A stretch of DNA of 64,000 nt, taken from NCBI RefSeq assembly GCF_900890705.1, contig NZ_CAAHFH010000001.1, positions 3,658,001-3,722,000 of the forward strand, read 5' to 3'. Made by a program: the position numbers and the translations under genes. The DNA is from Pontiella sulfatireligans. Lineage in GTDB: Bacteria; Verrucomicrobiota; Kiritimatiellia; Kiritimatiellales; Pontiellaceae. Every line of letters starts with the position of its first letter. Position 1 is the first letter of the stretch. Below the pieces are notes generated by a model. The model made no database searches and was not told the DNA's origin. It saw nothing but the letters and a program-made list of their open reading frames with translations. Positions 42,653-50,176 of the stretch are shown here, one piece after another.

Positions 42653-44482
42653 TTATTTTAAACCCGCCTTTTGCCACTTCCGGACGGAGTTGATCAAAAA
42701 CAGCTCTTCCGCTTGCTTCAAATCCTCAATTGTTACGATTTGCTCCTCAACCTCGCCCATTTTTAGCAAATATTGGCGGAATGTGCCGGCCAGCAGACCA
42801 CACTCAACGGGAGGGGTAACGAGCTTCCCTTTCCGACGGATGACCACATTGGCGATGGTGCTTTCGGTCACTTCGCCTTTTTCATTCCAAAGAATCACGT
42901 CGTCGCAATCAGGGAAGTCCGCTTTGGCATCCTCATAAACCGCTCGGTGCGTCGTCTTGTGAAACAGGAAGACATCCTGCGAATCAACCGGCACCTTCGC
43001 GAGAGCGATGTGGAGGGGCGGACGTTTTCCGCCCTCGGACGCAGAGGCCTGCGTCCCTCCAGCTTGCAGCGGAAACGTCTGGATCTCCGTATTTCCGTCT
43101 CTGGCAACCAGCAGGCGAATCCTTAAGTTCACACCTGCGCAGGTGTGAATTTTTTCTTCCAATGCCTGCAATAGGGCATGCACATCCAATGGAATGTCAA
43201 AATAAGCGGCCGACTTGCCCAAACGTTGCAGGTGTTCGTCCAGCAGAAACATGCCCGTCTCCGGCTCCCACAGCATCGTTTCCAATAGTTGGAAGTCCGG
43301 CCTCGGCTGGGTCAGCACCCGCGCCTTGGTTAGCGTTTCCTCAAATTCGGCCTCGGCGTCCGAGTCCCAGACAATGCCGCCGCCAATGCCGAACTCGAGC
43401 CTGCCGTTTTCAATTAAAGCGGTACGGATCGCCACGCTGAAACATGCCTCGCCCTGCGGGGTGATGAACCCGATGCCGCCGGTGTAGATTTTGCGCGGCG
43501 ACGTTTCCAGTGATTGAATAATCTCCATCGTCTTCGCCTTCGGCGCCCCGGTGATCGATGCACACGGAAAAAGCGCCTTCATCACATCAACCAAACCAAC
43601 GCTTTTTTCACCACACGATTGAGCAGCAATCGCCGAAGAACTCGAAGGTTCACAAAGCATCGCTTGGATGGGATTTGTGTCCTTAGTGTCTTTGTGGTTA
43701 ATCCGCCCTTGAACGGTCGAGGTCATTTGCCAGACGGTGGGATATTTTTCAACGTCGTAGGTGCTGACCGTTTCGACGCTGCCCGGCTCGGCGACCCGGC
43801 CAATGTCGTTGCGGATCATATCGACAATCATAATGTTTTCTGCGCGGTCCTTTTCGGACTGCTGAAGCGCGTCCGACTGCTTCCAATCCTCCGCAAACGT
43901 GCGCCCGCGCCGGGCGGTGCCCTTCATCGGCCGCGAAATAATCCGCCCGTTATTCAGGCTGAAGAACAGCTCGGGCGAGGCCGAACAGATCGCAAACTCA
44001 TCGGTTTCAATGAAAGCGGCATAGTCCGTCTTCTGCCCGTTGACCAGTTCGTAGAAAAAGGCCCATACGTCGCCGGAAAAATCGGCGTTGAGCCGATAGG
44101 TATAGTTGACCTGATAGGTCGCGCCCTCGGCAATGCGCTCTTTGATTTCGCCAATGGCTTTGATGAAATCTCGTTTCGTAACCGAGGGCTTCAGCTCCCC
44201 CATATCGAAACGGGCACTTGGCGCCTCTTCAATATTTTCCAACACGCTCGGAGCCTGAAAGAGGCCAAGGCAGAGCAGCGGGAAGCCCTCGGCGGGCTGG
44301 GTTTTCAGGGCATGGTCAAATGCCGGCGCCGCTTCGTAGGAAACAAATCCAGCGGCAAACAGGCCCGACGCCTCCGCCTCGCGCAGCATCGGCAGCACCT
44401 GCTCGGGCGTATCCGCCCGAAGCACCCGTTCCGGACATTGGAAATGGAGCCACCGCCCCGCATGTTTTAGAACCGCCTTCAT
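42653..44482 (-). CDS. pabBC: Aminodeoxychorismate synthase PabB / lyase PabC fusion
   Basis: The 609-residue protein has a chorismate-binding PabB part (about 60-375) with SRPMKGTARRGRT, ENIMIVDMIRNDIGRVAEPGS and ALFPCASITGAPK. A PLP-dependent PabC lyase part (about 395-609) follows with FLLDEHLQRLGKSAAYF and VTESTIANVVIRRKGKLVTPPVECGLLAG. Together they convert chorismate to 4-aminobenzoate for folate; a PabA glutaminase must come from elsewhere. The frame contains two repeat-derived stretches, one at 43607-43702 (residues near 265-295) and one at 43012-43060. It runs away from the Ehr operon, which starts 71 bases further. Confidence 0.9.
   Translation of the reverse strand: MKAVLKHAGRWLHFQCPERVLRADTPEQVLPMLREAEASGLFAAGFVSYEAAPAFDHALKTQPAEGFPLLCLGLFQAPSVLENIEEAPSARFDMGELKPSVTKRDFIKAIGEIKERIAEGATYQVNYTYRLNADFSGDVWAFFYELVNGQKTDYAAFIETDEFAICSASPELFFSLNNGRIISRPMKGTARRGRTFAEDWKQSDALQQSEKDRAENIMIVDMIRNDIGRVAEPGSVETVSTYDVEKYPTVWQMTSTVQGRINHKDTKDTNPIQAMLCEPSSSSAIAAQSCGEKSVGLVDVMKALFPCASITGAPKAKTMEIIQSLETSPRKIYTGGIGFITPQGEACFSVAIRTALIENGRLEFGIGGGIVWDSDAEAEFEETLTKARVLTQPRPDFQLLETMLWEPETGMFLLDEHLQRLGKSAAYFDIPLDVHALLQALEEKIHTCAGVNLRIRLLVARDGNTEIQTFPLQAGGTQASASEGGKRPPLHIALAKVPVDSQDVFLFHKTTHRAVYEDAKADFPDCDDVILWNEKGEVTESTIANVVIRRKGKLVTPPVECGLLAGTFRQYLLKMGEVEEQIVTIEDLKQAEELFLINSVRKWQKAGLK
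43012..43060. repeat. Double-hairpin repeat inside the pabBC coding sequence
   Basis: GGAGGG (43012-43017) and CCCTCC (43055-43060) bracket two neighbouring hairpins: GGGCGGACGTTTTCCGCCC and GGACGCAGAGGCCTGCGTCC. This is the same closed pair-of-hairpins layout as the REP-like units near asd. In the protein it gives the low-complexity stretch GGTQASASEGGKRPP, which related PabC proteins would not be expected to have. Confidence 0.5.
43123..43144. repeat. Perfect 22-base palindrome inside pabBC
   Basis: TTCACACCTGC followed directly by GCAGGTGTGAA is a perfect palindrome with no loop, in the PabC part (residues EKIHTCAGVN). Its origin or function is unknown; chance is possible in a single 22-base match within 64 kb but unlikely. 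Confidence 0.4.
43607..43702. repeat. 96-base repeat element inserted in frame in pabBC
   Basis: The ends TTCACCACAC (about 43607) and TTTGTGGTTAA (to about 43702) are imperfect inverted copies. The right part carries ACAC-spaced triplets like the AACCACGAAATACAC repeats. Exactly 32 codons result, reading NHKDTKDTNPIQAMLCEP and onward, between the normal PabB blocks ending MTSTVQGRI and starting SVGLVDVMKALFP. The reading frame is preserved. Confidence 0.55.
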
Positions 44483-44494
44483 AAGCGCCCTTTT

Positions 44495-45400
44495 CTACCG
44501 CCCGGAAAGAACAATTAAAAGCACGCCGATCATAATTCCCACCAATACCCAGGCCTTCTTCCGCTTGTTGACTTCCTTAAACAGCACGGCTCCGACAAAG
44601 AACGCCACCAGCACGCTGCAGCGCCGGAGGACCGACAAGATAACGATGAGCGCATCGGGGTCGGTGATGCCGATAAAATAGACAAAGTCGGCGATGGTCA
44701 GGAAAATGCCGATCAGCGGAATGGACCAGCGCCACTTGAACGGCGTGGTTTTTTTGCGGTTCGGCCACCAGAGCAATCCGTTCACGAGGGTGAAAAAGAT
44801 GGAGAGGTAGAGGAAATACCAGGCCAGCACCTGCACCGGCGCCATACCCTGCAGCTGAATCAGCCATTTATCGAACAGCGTGCTGCAGGTGCCGACGAGC
44901 GTTGCAAGAAAGATCAGCGCCACCCACTTGCTGCGGAGGAAATGGATGCCCTCCTCTCGCCCGAGCAGGGAAAAGGCAAAGTAGCAAAAAAAGATGATGC
45001 CCATGCCGAGCCACTGCAAAGGCTCAGGTTGCTCGTGATAAAGCAGAATCGCACCGACCAGCGTCCAGACCGGCCCGGAGGCGCGGATCGGCGACACGAT
45101 CGAGATCGGCAGGTGTTTCAGCGCAAAGTAGGCGCAGATCCACGATGAGCCAACAATCAGCGCCTTAATCACCATATAGCCGTGCCATTGAAGCGGCATC
45201 GGCGCGGCATACAGGCCCATGTTTTGCATCAGGTCGGGGGCGGCCAACGAACCGAGAATCACCGGCAACGTCAGGCAGACACTCGCTAGATTCGAGAAAA
45301 ACAGCGTCGGCAAAACCGCGTTGTCGTTGAGCGCATGCTTCTTGCAGAGGTCGTACACCCCCAAAAACAGCATCGAAACCAATCCCAGCCAAATCCACAT
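44495..45400 (-). CDS. EamA/DMT-family transporter
   Basis: From the ATG at 45400 (MWIWLGLVSMLFLGVYDLCK) the protein is 301 residues with ten membrane spans and the two-EamA-repeat arrangement: SIVSPIRASGPVWTLVGAILLYHEQPEPLQWLGMG in the first half and VLRRCSVLVAFFVGAVLFKEVNKRKKAWVLVGIMIG in the second. These exporters carry small metabolites; the substrate cannot be told. It ends 13 bases before pabBC begins, so both may share a transcript. Confidence 0.85.
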   Translation of the reverse strand: MWIWLGLVSMLFLGVYDLCKKHALNDNAVLPTLFFSNLASVCLTLPVILGSLAAPDLMQNMGLYAAPMPLQWHGYMVIKALIVGSSWICAYFALKHLPISIVSPIRASGPVWTLVGAILLYHEQPEPLQWLGMGIIFFCYFAFSLLGREEGIHFLRSKWVALIFLATLVGTCSTLFDKWLIQLQGMAPVQVLAWYFLYLSIFFTLVNGLLWWPNRKKTTPFKWRWSIPLIGIFLTIADFVYFIGITDPDALIVILSVLRRCSVLVAFFVGAVLFKEVNKRKKAWVLVGIMIGVLLIVLSGR

Positions 45401-45656
45401 ATTTTGCCCTTCCAAACCTCTGCAACCCGCTGTTTTCAAGCATGAGCGGCAAACAATAGCGGCTTGCGTTTGGTTTTCAAATTAAATACTGTTCCTGCCC
45501 TGCCCTTTGGATGAGAAACGGCTCTGCCGTTTCAGTTAATGGTTATTGGTTAATAGTTAACAGGACGAATCTGTCAGGGACTTTTACGAATAACGATTAA
45601 CGAATAACTGATAACTGCTGTCAAAAGCGTTGCTTTTGCTGCACTGGAGTAAAACG
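45401..45656. repeat. Intergenic region with TTATTGGTTAATAGTTAAC-type inverted repeats
   Basis: ATTGGTTAATAGTTAAC (about 45545-45561) is mirrored by GATTAACGAATAACTG and ATAACTG units at 45594-45616. A small hairpin ACGGCTCTGCCGT lies to the left. AAGCGTTGCTTTTGC sits just before asd. No gene. The region separates the divergent EamA gene and asd and should hold both promoters; I cannot place -35/-10 boxes with confidence. Confidence 0.4.
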
Positions 45657-46763
45657 ATGAAAACTGGACTTATTGGATGGCGAGGCATGGTCGGATCCGT
45701 GCTGATGGACCGCATGCGCGCGGAAAATGATTTTGAACAGATCAATCCCGTCTTCTTTACGACCTCGCAGGCCGGACAGGCGGCGCCGAACGTCGGAAAG
45801 AGCGACTCGGTTCTGCTCGATGCCTACGACCTTGATGCACTGATGGAAATGGAAACCATCATCACCTGCCAGGGTGGCGACTATACCACCAAGGTGCACG
45901 GCGAACTGCGTTCCAAAGGCTGGAATGGCTACTGGATCGACGCGGCCTCCACCCTGCGCATGGCCGAGCAGGCCACCATTATCCTTGATCCCGTCAACAG
46001 CCCGGTCATCGATCAGGCCCTGGCCGACGGCAAAAAGGACTTTATCGGCGGCAACTGCACCGTCAGCCTGATGCTGATGGCGATCGGCGGCCTCTTCAAG
46101 GCCGGCCTCGTCGAATGGATTTCCTCCATGACCTATCAGGCCGCCTCCGGCGCCGGCGCGCAGAACATGCGCGAACTGCTCAATCAGATGGGCTCGCTCA
46201 ACGGCTGCGTGGCCGATGAACTGGCCACCCCCTCCTCTGCGATTCTCGAAATCGACAGCAAGGTTACCGCATGCCTGCAAGGCAGCGACATCCCAACAGC
46301 CAACTTTGGCGCCCCGCTCGCCGGCTCGCTGATCCCGTGGATCGACAAGCTCGTCGACGACGGCCAGACCAAGGAAGAGTGGAAGGGCTACGTTGAAACC
46401 AACAAGATTCTGCAGAACGATCCGCTGATTCCGATCGACGGCATCTGCGTCCGCATCGGTGCCATGCGCAGCCACAGCCAGGCGCTGACCATCAAGCTGA
46501 CGAAAGATATCCCAGTCGAAGAGATCATGGAAATCCTGCGCAACGACAACGACTGGGTCGATGTGGTCGACAACAATAAGGAAGACACCCTTGCGCGTCT
46601 GACCCCGGCCGCCATTTCCGGAACGCTGACCGTGCCGGTCGGCCGCATCCGCAAGATGAAGATGGGTGGCGAATACCTTTCTGTCTTCACCGTCGGCGAC
46701 CAGCTCCTCTGGGGCGCCGCCGAACCGCTGCGCCGGATGCTCCGCATCCTGCTGGAAAGGTAG
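45657..46763 (+). CDS. asd: Aspartate-semialdehyde dehydrogenase
   Basis: The 368-residue protein is the Gram-negative-type Asd: it starts [20 protein letters not shown], has [12 protein letters not shown] with the catalytic Cys, [14 protein letters not shown], and [18 protein letters not shown], and ends [16 protein letters not shown]. It reduces aspartyl phosphate to the semialdehyde for lysine, threonine and methionine. TGGAGT lies 6 bases before the ATG. Its last 90 bases and terminator occur twice more downstream (47730-47913, 49880-50115), so the locus is an insertion hotspot. Confidence 0.96.
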   Translation: MKTGLIGWRGMVGSVLMDRMRAENDFEQINPVFFTTSQAGQAAPNVGKSDSVLLDAYDLDALMEMETIITCQGGDYTTKVHGELRSKGWNGYWIDAASTLRMAEQATIILDPVNSPVIDQALADGKKDFIGGNCTVSLMLMAIGGLFKAGLVEWISSMTYQAASGAGAQNMRELLNQMGSLNGCVADELATPSSAILEIDSKVTACLQGSDIPTANFGAPLAGSLIPWIDKLVDDGQTKEEWKGYVETNKILQNDPLIPIDGICVRIGAMRSHSQALTIKLTKDIPVEEIMEILRNDNDWVDVVDNNKEDTLARLTPAAISGTLTVPVGRIRKMKMGGEYLSVFTVGDQLLWGAAEPLRRMLRILLER

Positions 46764-46820
46764 GCTGAAGCTCTGCTTCGATCCTTCCTGAATACAGACG
46801 AGGCAGAGCCTCATCCTACA
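46760..46820 (+). repeat. REP-like double hairpin with GTAG foot, unit 1
   Basis: The unit opens GTAGG and closes CCTAC, holding hairpins GAAGCTCTGCTTC and GAGGCAGAGCCTC. GTAG at the foot of a hairpin is the recognition pattern of RAYT transposases, and an intact RAYT lies at 1880. It sits between the asd stop codon and its terminator and recurs with the asd copy at 47819-47880. Confidence 0.5.
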
Positions 46821-46822
46821 GA

Positions 46823-46853
46823 AAACCCCGCGATGAGAATTGCGGGGTTTTTC
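46823..46853 (+). terminator. Rho-independent terminator of asd
   Basis: AACCCCGCGATGAGAATTGC with GGGGTTTTTCG forms a stem CCCCGC/GCGGGG followed by a T-run on the plus strand. Confidence 0.8.
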
Positions 46854-46873
46854 GTACTCTTTCGGTGATCTAA

Positions 46874-47683
46874 CTAGAGCTCGGTAAGATCCTCTGATTC
46901 TTCTGGAAACTCCAGTTTCGGATTCTTGAGCATGCGGTGCAAAATAAAAGTCGCGCTAGCCCGGAGCCTGCGAAACTCGTCCTGAAAAAATGCCTGCGTA
47001 GTGGAATGAAGCACATTCGGCTCCTCTTCAATCGACAGAAAACTTTCCTGCAGACGGGCGATGTATAAGTGCTTGTCGAAAATGTTCTTAATGAACATAG
47101 GCGGATAGAGATTGTACATGAGCACCCAGTTTTTGGCCATTCTGCTGAGACGACCGTTCCCATCGACAAAGGGGTGAATCCGCACAAGTTCATGATGCAT
47201 GTAAACCGCTCGGGTGACGGGATGCTTGATTTCCGGAAGAACGTGAAATAATTCATCGACGAGGACGGAAATCCGGGCAGGTTCTGCTCCGAAACACGGT
47301 CCGAACTGCACCGTGGTATGGCGGAATCGATTGGGATGCCGCGCCGCGGCCTCCGGAGCGATGAGTCGAAAGAGACGAAAAAGATCAACCGGAGTTTCGA
47401 GGCTGTGCTGCACTCCGATTTCGCCCACGATCAGTTCAATACCGGATTTAAGGTTCGCCAGATATTCTCTGGCTTCGTCCTCGGTTTGTGCTTCCTGCTG
47501 CGCGTTTTTCAGAGCCATCACATCGCGCAAATGCTGCATGGCTTCATAATACCGAGCCAAGAGATCCGACTGTTTATGGTCGTCGCCGAAAACAATCAGC
47601 CGATAGATCGATCTGACGGTTTCATCGAGTTCAACAAGCGGACTTTCATCAAGTCCTTCAAGATGCGCAGCAAGCAGCTTCAT
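46874..47683 (-). CDS. Fic-domain protein (putative AMPylator)
   Basis: The 269-residue protein carries the full Fic motif HPFVDGNGRLSRM (about residues 180-192) with the catalytic His, and a preceding helix HPVTRAVYMHHELVRI. The N-terminal helices (SGIELIVGEIGVQHS) belong to the Fic/DUF4172-like fold. Fic enzymes transfer AMP or other groups to protein hydroxyls; some are toxins. No antitoxin or inhibitory motif gene is recognisable next to it. It lies between asd and a second copy of the asd 3' end, opposite in strand, so it is probably an imported cargo gene. Confidence 0.88.
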   Translation of the reverse strand: MKLLAAHLEGLDESPLVELDETVRSIYRLIVFGDDHKQSDLLARYYEAMQHLRDVMALKNAQQEAQTEDEAREYLANLKSGIELIVGEIGVQHSLETPVDLFRLFRLIAPEAAARHPNRFRHTTVQFGPCFGAEPARISVLVDELFHVLPEIKHPVTRAVYMHHELVRIHPFVDGNGRLSRMAKNWVLMYNLYPPMFIKNIFDKHLYIARLQESFLSIEEEPNVLHSTTQAFFQDEFRRLRASATFILHRMLKNPKLEFPEESEDLTEL

Positions 47684-47729
47684 ATGTAAAAGTGACTAAT
47701 GGAAGGCTGGGGATTTGTCAAGATTGGGC

Positions 47730-47822
47730 ACCTGCCTGTCCGCCTTCACCGTCGGCGACCAGCTCCACTGGGGCGCCGCCGAACCGCTCCGCCGGATGCT
47801 CCGCATTCTGTTGGAAAGGTAG
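47730..47822 (+). pseudogene. Second copy of the asd 3' end
   Basis: CGCCTTCACCGTCGGCGACC and the following bases to TAG at 47820 code for [28 protein letters not shown], differing from genuine asd at a few positions, so it is a divergent copy and not a simple recent duplication. The match continues through the REP-like unit and the terminator. The rest of asd is absent. Confidence 0.85.
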
Positions 47823-47882
47823 GTTGAAGCTTCTGCTTCGACCCTTCCTGAATACAGACGAGGCAGAGCCTCATCCTACAGA

Positions 47883-47913
47883 AAACCCCGCGATCTGCAT
47901 CGCGGGGTTTTTC
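47883..47913 (+). terminator. Copy of the asd terminator (second)
   Basis: AACCCCGCGATCTGCATCGC with GGGGTTTTTCG: a longer stem than in the first copy (CCCCGCGAT/ATCGCGGGG), followed by a T-run. Confidence 0.75.
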
Positions 47914-48004
47914 GTGCTCAGCCACCTCGGGAGAGAGGACTGTCCCCGATATAATACAAGACCGGCTCCTCTTCTTTCCCCTTTTCTCGCCCTGAGCATT
48001 CAAT

Positions 48005-49771
48005 TCAGAGCCCCGTACCGGGCGAACACAACAGCCATTTTTGTGATAATGAATCAGCCCATTTTCTGCATTTCACATTGTTGCCGGAAGAGGACGCATC
48101 CAAGAAACAGCCGGTAAACCTGTTTTGGAGACCAATCAACGCATCCCCTTGGTGCTCATAGAGGACTGGATGCCATTGTTTGTCTTTTCCGGCGTTAATA
48201 TCGCTTGGATTCATTGGATCAATATCTACAGGCATGGCCTGCAGCAATACGTCTTCTTCTTTTCCAATACCAGGACTTGCCAGCACCAGCCCGTTTGATC
48301 CTGCCCGTTCCATGTACCAGAAGTTGCAGCTTTTTGCATTCCGATATGCAGGTACCGCCGAAAACACAGCGGCCTTTTTGATATTTGCAGTTTGCTCCAC
48401 TGCACTTCCTACGGAAGCAGGAAGGAGCAGGTATTTCTTTGTTTCCTTGTTTCTCAGCACAAAACTCTCCTTAAACAACGGAGCTTTTTTTATGTCGGCA
48501 TCCCAGACTTCGCCTAGCGATGATGCATTCAGTTTAGCTGCAAAACAGGAAGAATACCCCGTTCTATTGTAGCCAGCATATCCATAAGGGGACTTCCCGT
48601 TCGCAGGCCCGGCCCACCAGGCATCCCGCCAGCGATCGCTTTGCCGGCTGCCTCCTGGAGCATTCCAGCTTCCTGCGGCTTCCCAGCAGACCAAATGGAA
48701 TTTCTCTCCCGGAATTTTCACGACATTAAAAGACCACAAGGCCGCTTCTTCCTGTGTTCCTGCAGCGCCACGGATAAAAACCGGGTTATAGGGATATTCC
48801 TCCCAAGTGAGCTGGCCGTCCTTTTTTCTGTATGCGTAGTTCTTCCCTAATTCTGAAAGCTTTGCCCGGTACAATGAAACCGTTTCTGGCCAATCATTAT
48901 GCACCTTCATTTTTCCGTGCCGGGGAGTAACCGCTACCCAGGCATATACGAATTCCCCTTCTACGGTAACGCGGGTAGTAATCTGCCGAAACTGCTGCTG
49001 TGCGGTCTGGGGCTTCCATGCTTCACCCATTAACTTCCAATCCGTGGGACATTGGGCGTATCGGGGATCATCCTGATAATAATAGTTGCGTACGTGCCCG
49101 TTTCCCCCGATTGCATGCCATGCATTGTCATGGCGCCAGATGGCCGGTGCCATGGAGACCGGTTTGCCCTCCGCCCTAAGCCTTCCGAGCGGCGTCCACG
49201 ATTGGCCTCCATCCGTACTTTTTGCGGCCACCGTATATATTGAGTTTGGATTCTGGCCCACATACTTGAACTTGTGGGTCAGATACAAAATGTCGGTTTG
49301 ACGGGAAGGCAATGAATCAACGTATATGTTTGGATCGGCAAGCCTTGGGCCGGATCCTTCAATGCCGATATCATCTATGCCGGCTCTCAGGTAATCCGCG
49401 ACCGTTAGAACGGCCGACGGTTGTTTAGTGTAGTTCTCCTGCTCCATTAAATCGCTGAAGGAGGAAACTTTTGACAACGGCAGGCTCCAAAGCCCCAGTC
49501 CGCCGGTTTCATTTCCTGTTCCAGCAAGAGGCATAGACGCACGGTAAAACAAGAGCAGATTCATCCTCCCATTGACCTTCGCCACGACTGGAGCAGGGTT
49601 TAGATTTCCATTAGGAAACCAACAGTGTCCGGGGTAACCCTTGGAGGGCGGAATAAGAGGTTTGTCGGATACCCGGTGAATCTGAAGCCGTTGGGAAAAC
49701 GCCGGCGGCAACAAAAGCAGCCATGAAGAAATCAATATTCCCAACATCACTTCTTTTCGGAGATTAATCAT
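48005..49771 (-). CDS. Secreted beta-propeller protein with ricin-type lectin domain
   Basis: The 588-residue protein has a signal peptide (to about residue 26, PPAFSQ). A propeller of sialidase-like layout follows (about 35-425), with the Asp-box-like KSTDGGQSWTPLG and repeated W-containing strands. A C-terminal beta-trefoil (about 440-585; FVLRNKETKKYLLLPAS, LIGLQNRFTGCFLDASSSGNNVKCRKW) resembles ricin B/fascin-like lectin modules. Substrate is probably a glycan; catalytic residues cannot be named. It is bounded on both sides by copies of the asd 3' end, and its codon use differs somewhat from the core genes, so it is an imported cargo. Confidence 0.7.
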   Translation of the reverse strand: MINLRKEVMLGILISSWLLLLPPAFSQRLQIHRVSDKPLIPPSKGYPGHCWFPNGNLNPAPVVAKVNGRMNLLLFYRASMPLAGTGNETGGLGLWSLPLSKVSSFSDLMEQENYTKQPSAVLTVADYLRAGIDDIGIEGSGPRLADPNIYVDSLPSRQTDILYLTHKFKYVGQNPNSIYTVAAKSTDGGQSWTPLGRLRAEGKPVSMAPAIWRHDNAWHAIGGNGHVRNYYYQDDPRYAQCPTDWKLMGEAWKPQTAQQQFRQITTRVTVEGEFVYAWVAVTPRHGKMKVHNDWPETVSLYRAKLSELGKNYAYRKKDGQLTWEEYPYNPVFIRGAAGTQEEAALWSFNVVKIPGEKFHLVCWEAAGSWNAPGGSRQSDRWRDAWWAGPANGKSPYGYAGYNRTGYSSCFAAKLNASSLGEVWDADIKKAPLFKESFVLRNKETKKYLLLPASVGSAVEQTANIKKAAVFSAVPAYRNAKSCNFWYMERAGSNGLVLASPGIGKEEDVLLQAMPVDIDPMNPSDINAGKDKQWHPVLYEHQGDALIGLQNRFTGCFLDASSSGNNVKCRKWADSLSQKWLLCSPGTGL

Positions 49772-49879
49772 ACCGGCACCCCTTTCTTCCCAAATTCACG
49801 CATAAAACATGCGTACGAAAGCGTCGAATATCAACTGAAACTGATAAGAAATCGATTTTCAAACAATGACCGCTCCGGC
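49772..49879. other. Gap between the propeller gene and the third asd copy
   Basis: About 110 bases hold the start region of the propeller gene. A small hairpin CGCATAAAACATGCG is the only structure seen. No gene. Confidence 0.4.
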
Positions 49880-50011
49880 CTGTCGTATCCGCAAGAAGAA
49901 GATGGACGGCGAATATCTCTCCGCCTTCACCGTCGGCGATCAGCTCCTCTGGGGCGCGGCCGAACCGCTCCGCCGGATGCTCCGCATCCGCTTGAGAGGT
50001 AGTGGATCGTA
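49880..50011 (+). pseudogene. Third copy of the asd 3' end
   Basis: TGTCGTATCCGCAAGAAGAA and onward code [35 protein letters not shown], longer than the second copy and closer to asd at some positions. The final codons are changed (RLRGSGS then stop at about 50011). Its divergence shows that it did not come from the adjacent asd by a recent duplication. A REP-like unit and terminator follow. Confidence 0.82.
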
Positions 50012-50077
50012 GACGCGGCTTCCAGCCGCGTTGCACACGAACAGCTCAGTCGTAACGAAGCAAGATGCTTCGTCTAC
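50009..50077 (+). repeat. REP-like double hairpin with GTAG foot, unit 3
   Basis: GTAGACG (50009-50015) and CGTCTAC (50071-50077) close two hairpins, CGCGGCTTCCAGCCGCG and ACGAAGCAAGATGCTTCGT. It lies between the third asd 3' end and its terminator. Confidence 0.52.
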
Positions 50078-50081
50078 ATTA

Positions 50082-50115
50082 AAAAACCCCCGCGATGCAG
50101 ATCGCGGGGTTTTTA
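50082..50115 (+). terminator. Terminator after the third asd copy (probably bidirectional)
   Basis: AACCCCCGCGATGCAGATCG with CGGGGTTTTTAT gives the stem CCCCGCGAT/ATCGCGGGG flanked by A- and T-runs on both sides. Confidence 0.75.
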
Positions 50116-50117
50116 TT

Positions 50118-50173
50118 GTAGCCGGGGGTCATCGACCCCGGCCCTGTCTAGCGGGGTCACCGCCCCCGCCTAC
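50118..50173 (+). repeat. REP-like double hairpin with GTAG foot, unit 4
   Basis: GTAGCCGGGGGTCATCGACC (continuing CCGG) and a following GCGGGGTCACCGCCCCCGC hairpin end with GCCTAC. It lies 3 bases from the stop codon of purL, on its 3' side. Confidence 0.52.
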
Positions 50174-50176
50174 AGC

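Noticed and set aside
45657..50115. Treating the three asd 3' ends as an assembly artefact.
   Set aside because: The copies differ from each other at many positions and in the terminator loops, which an assembly error would not produce.
50118..50173. A tRNA-like cloverleaf near purL.
   Set aside because: The structure has two hairpins and GTAG/CTAC ends but no anticodon arm, T-loop sequence or acceptor stem of tRNA.
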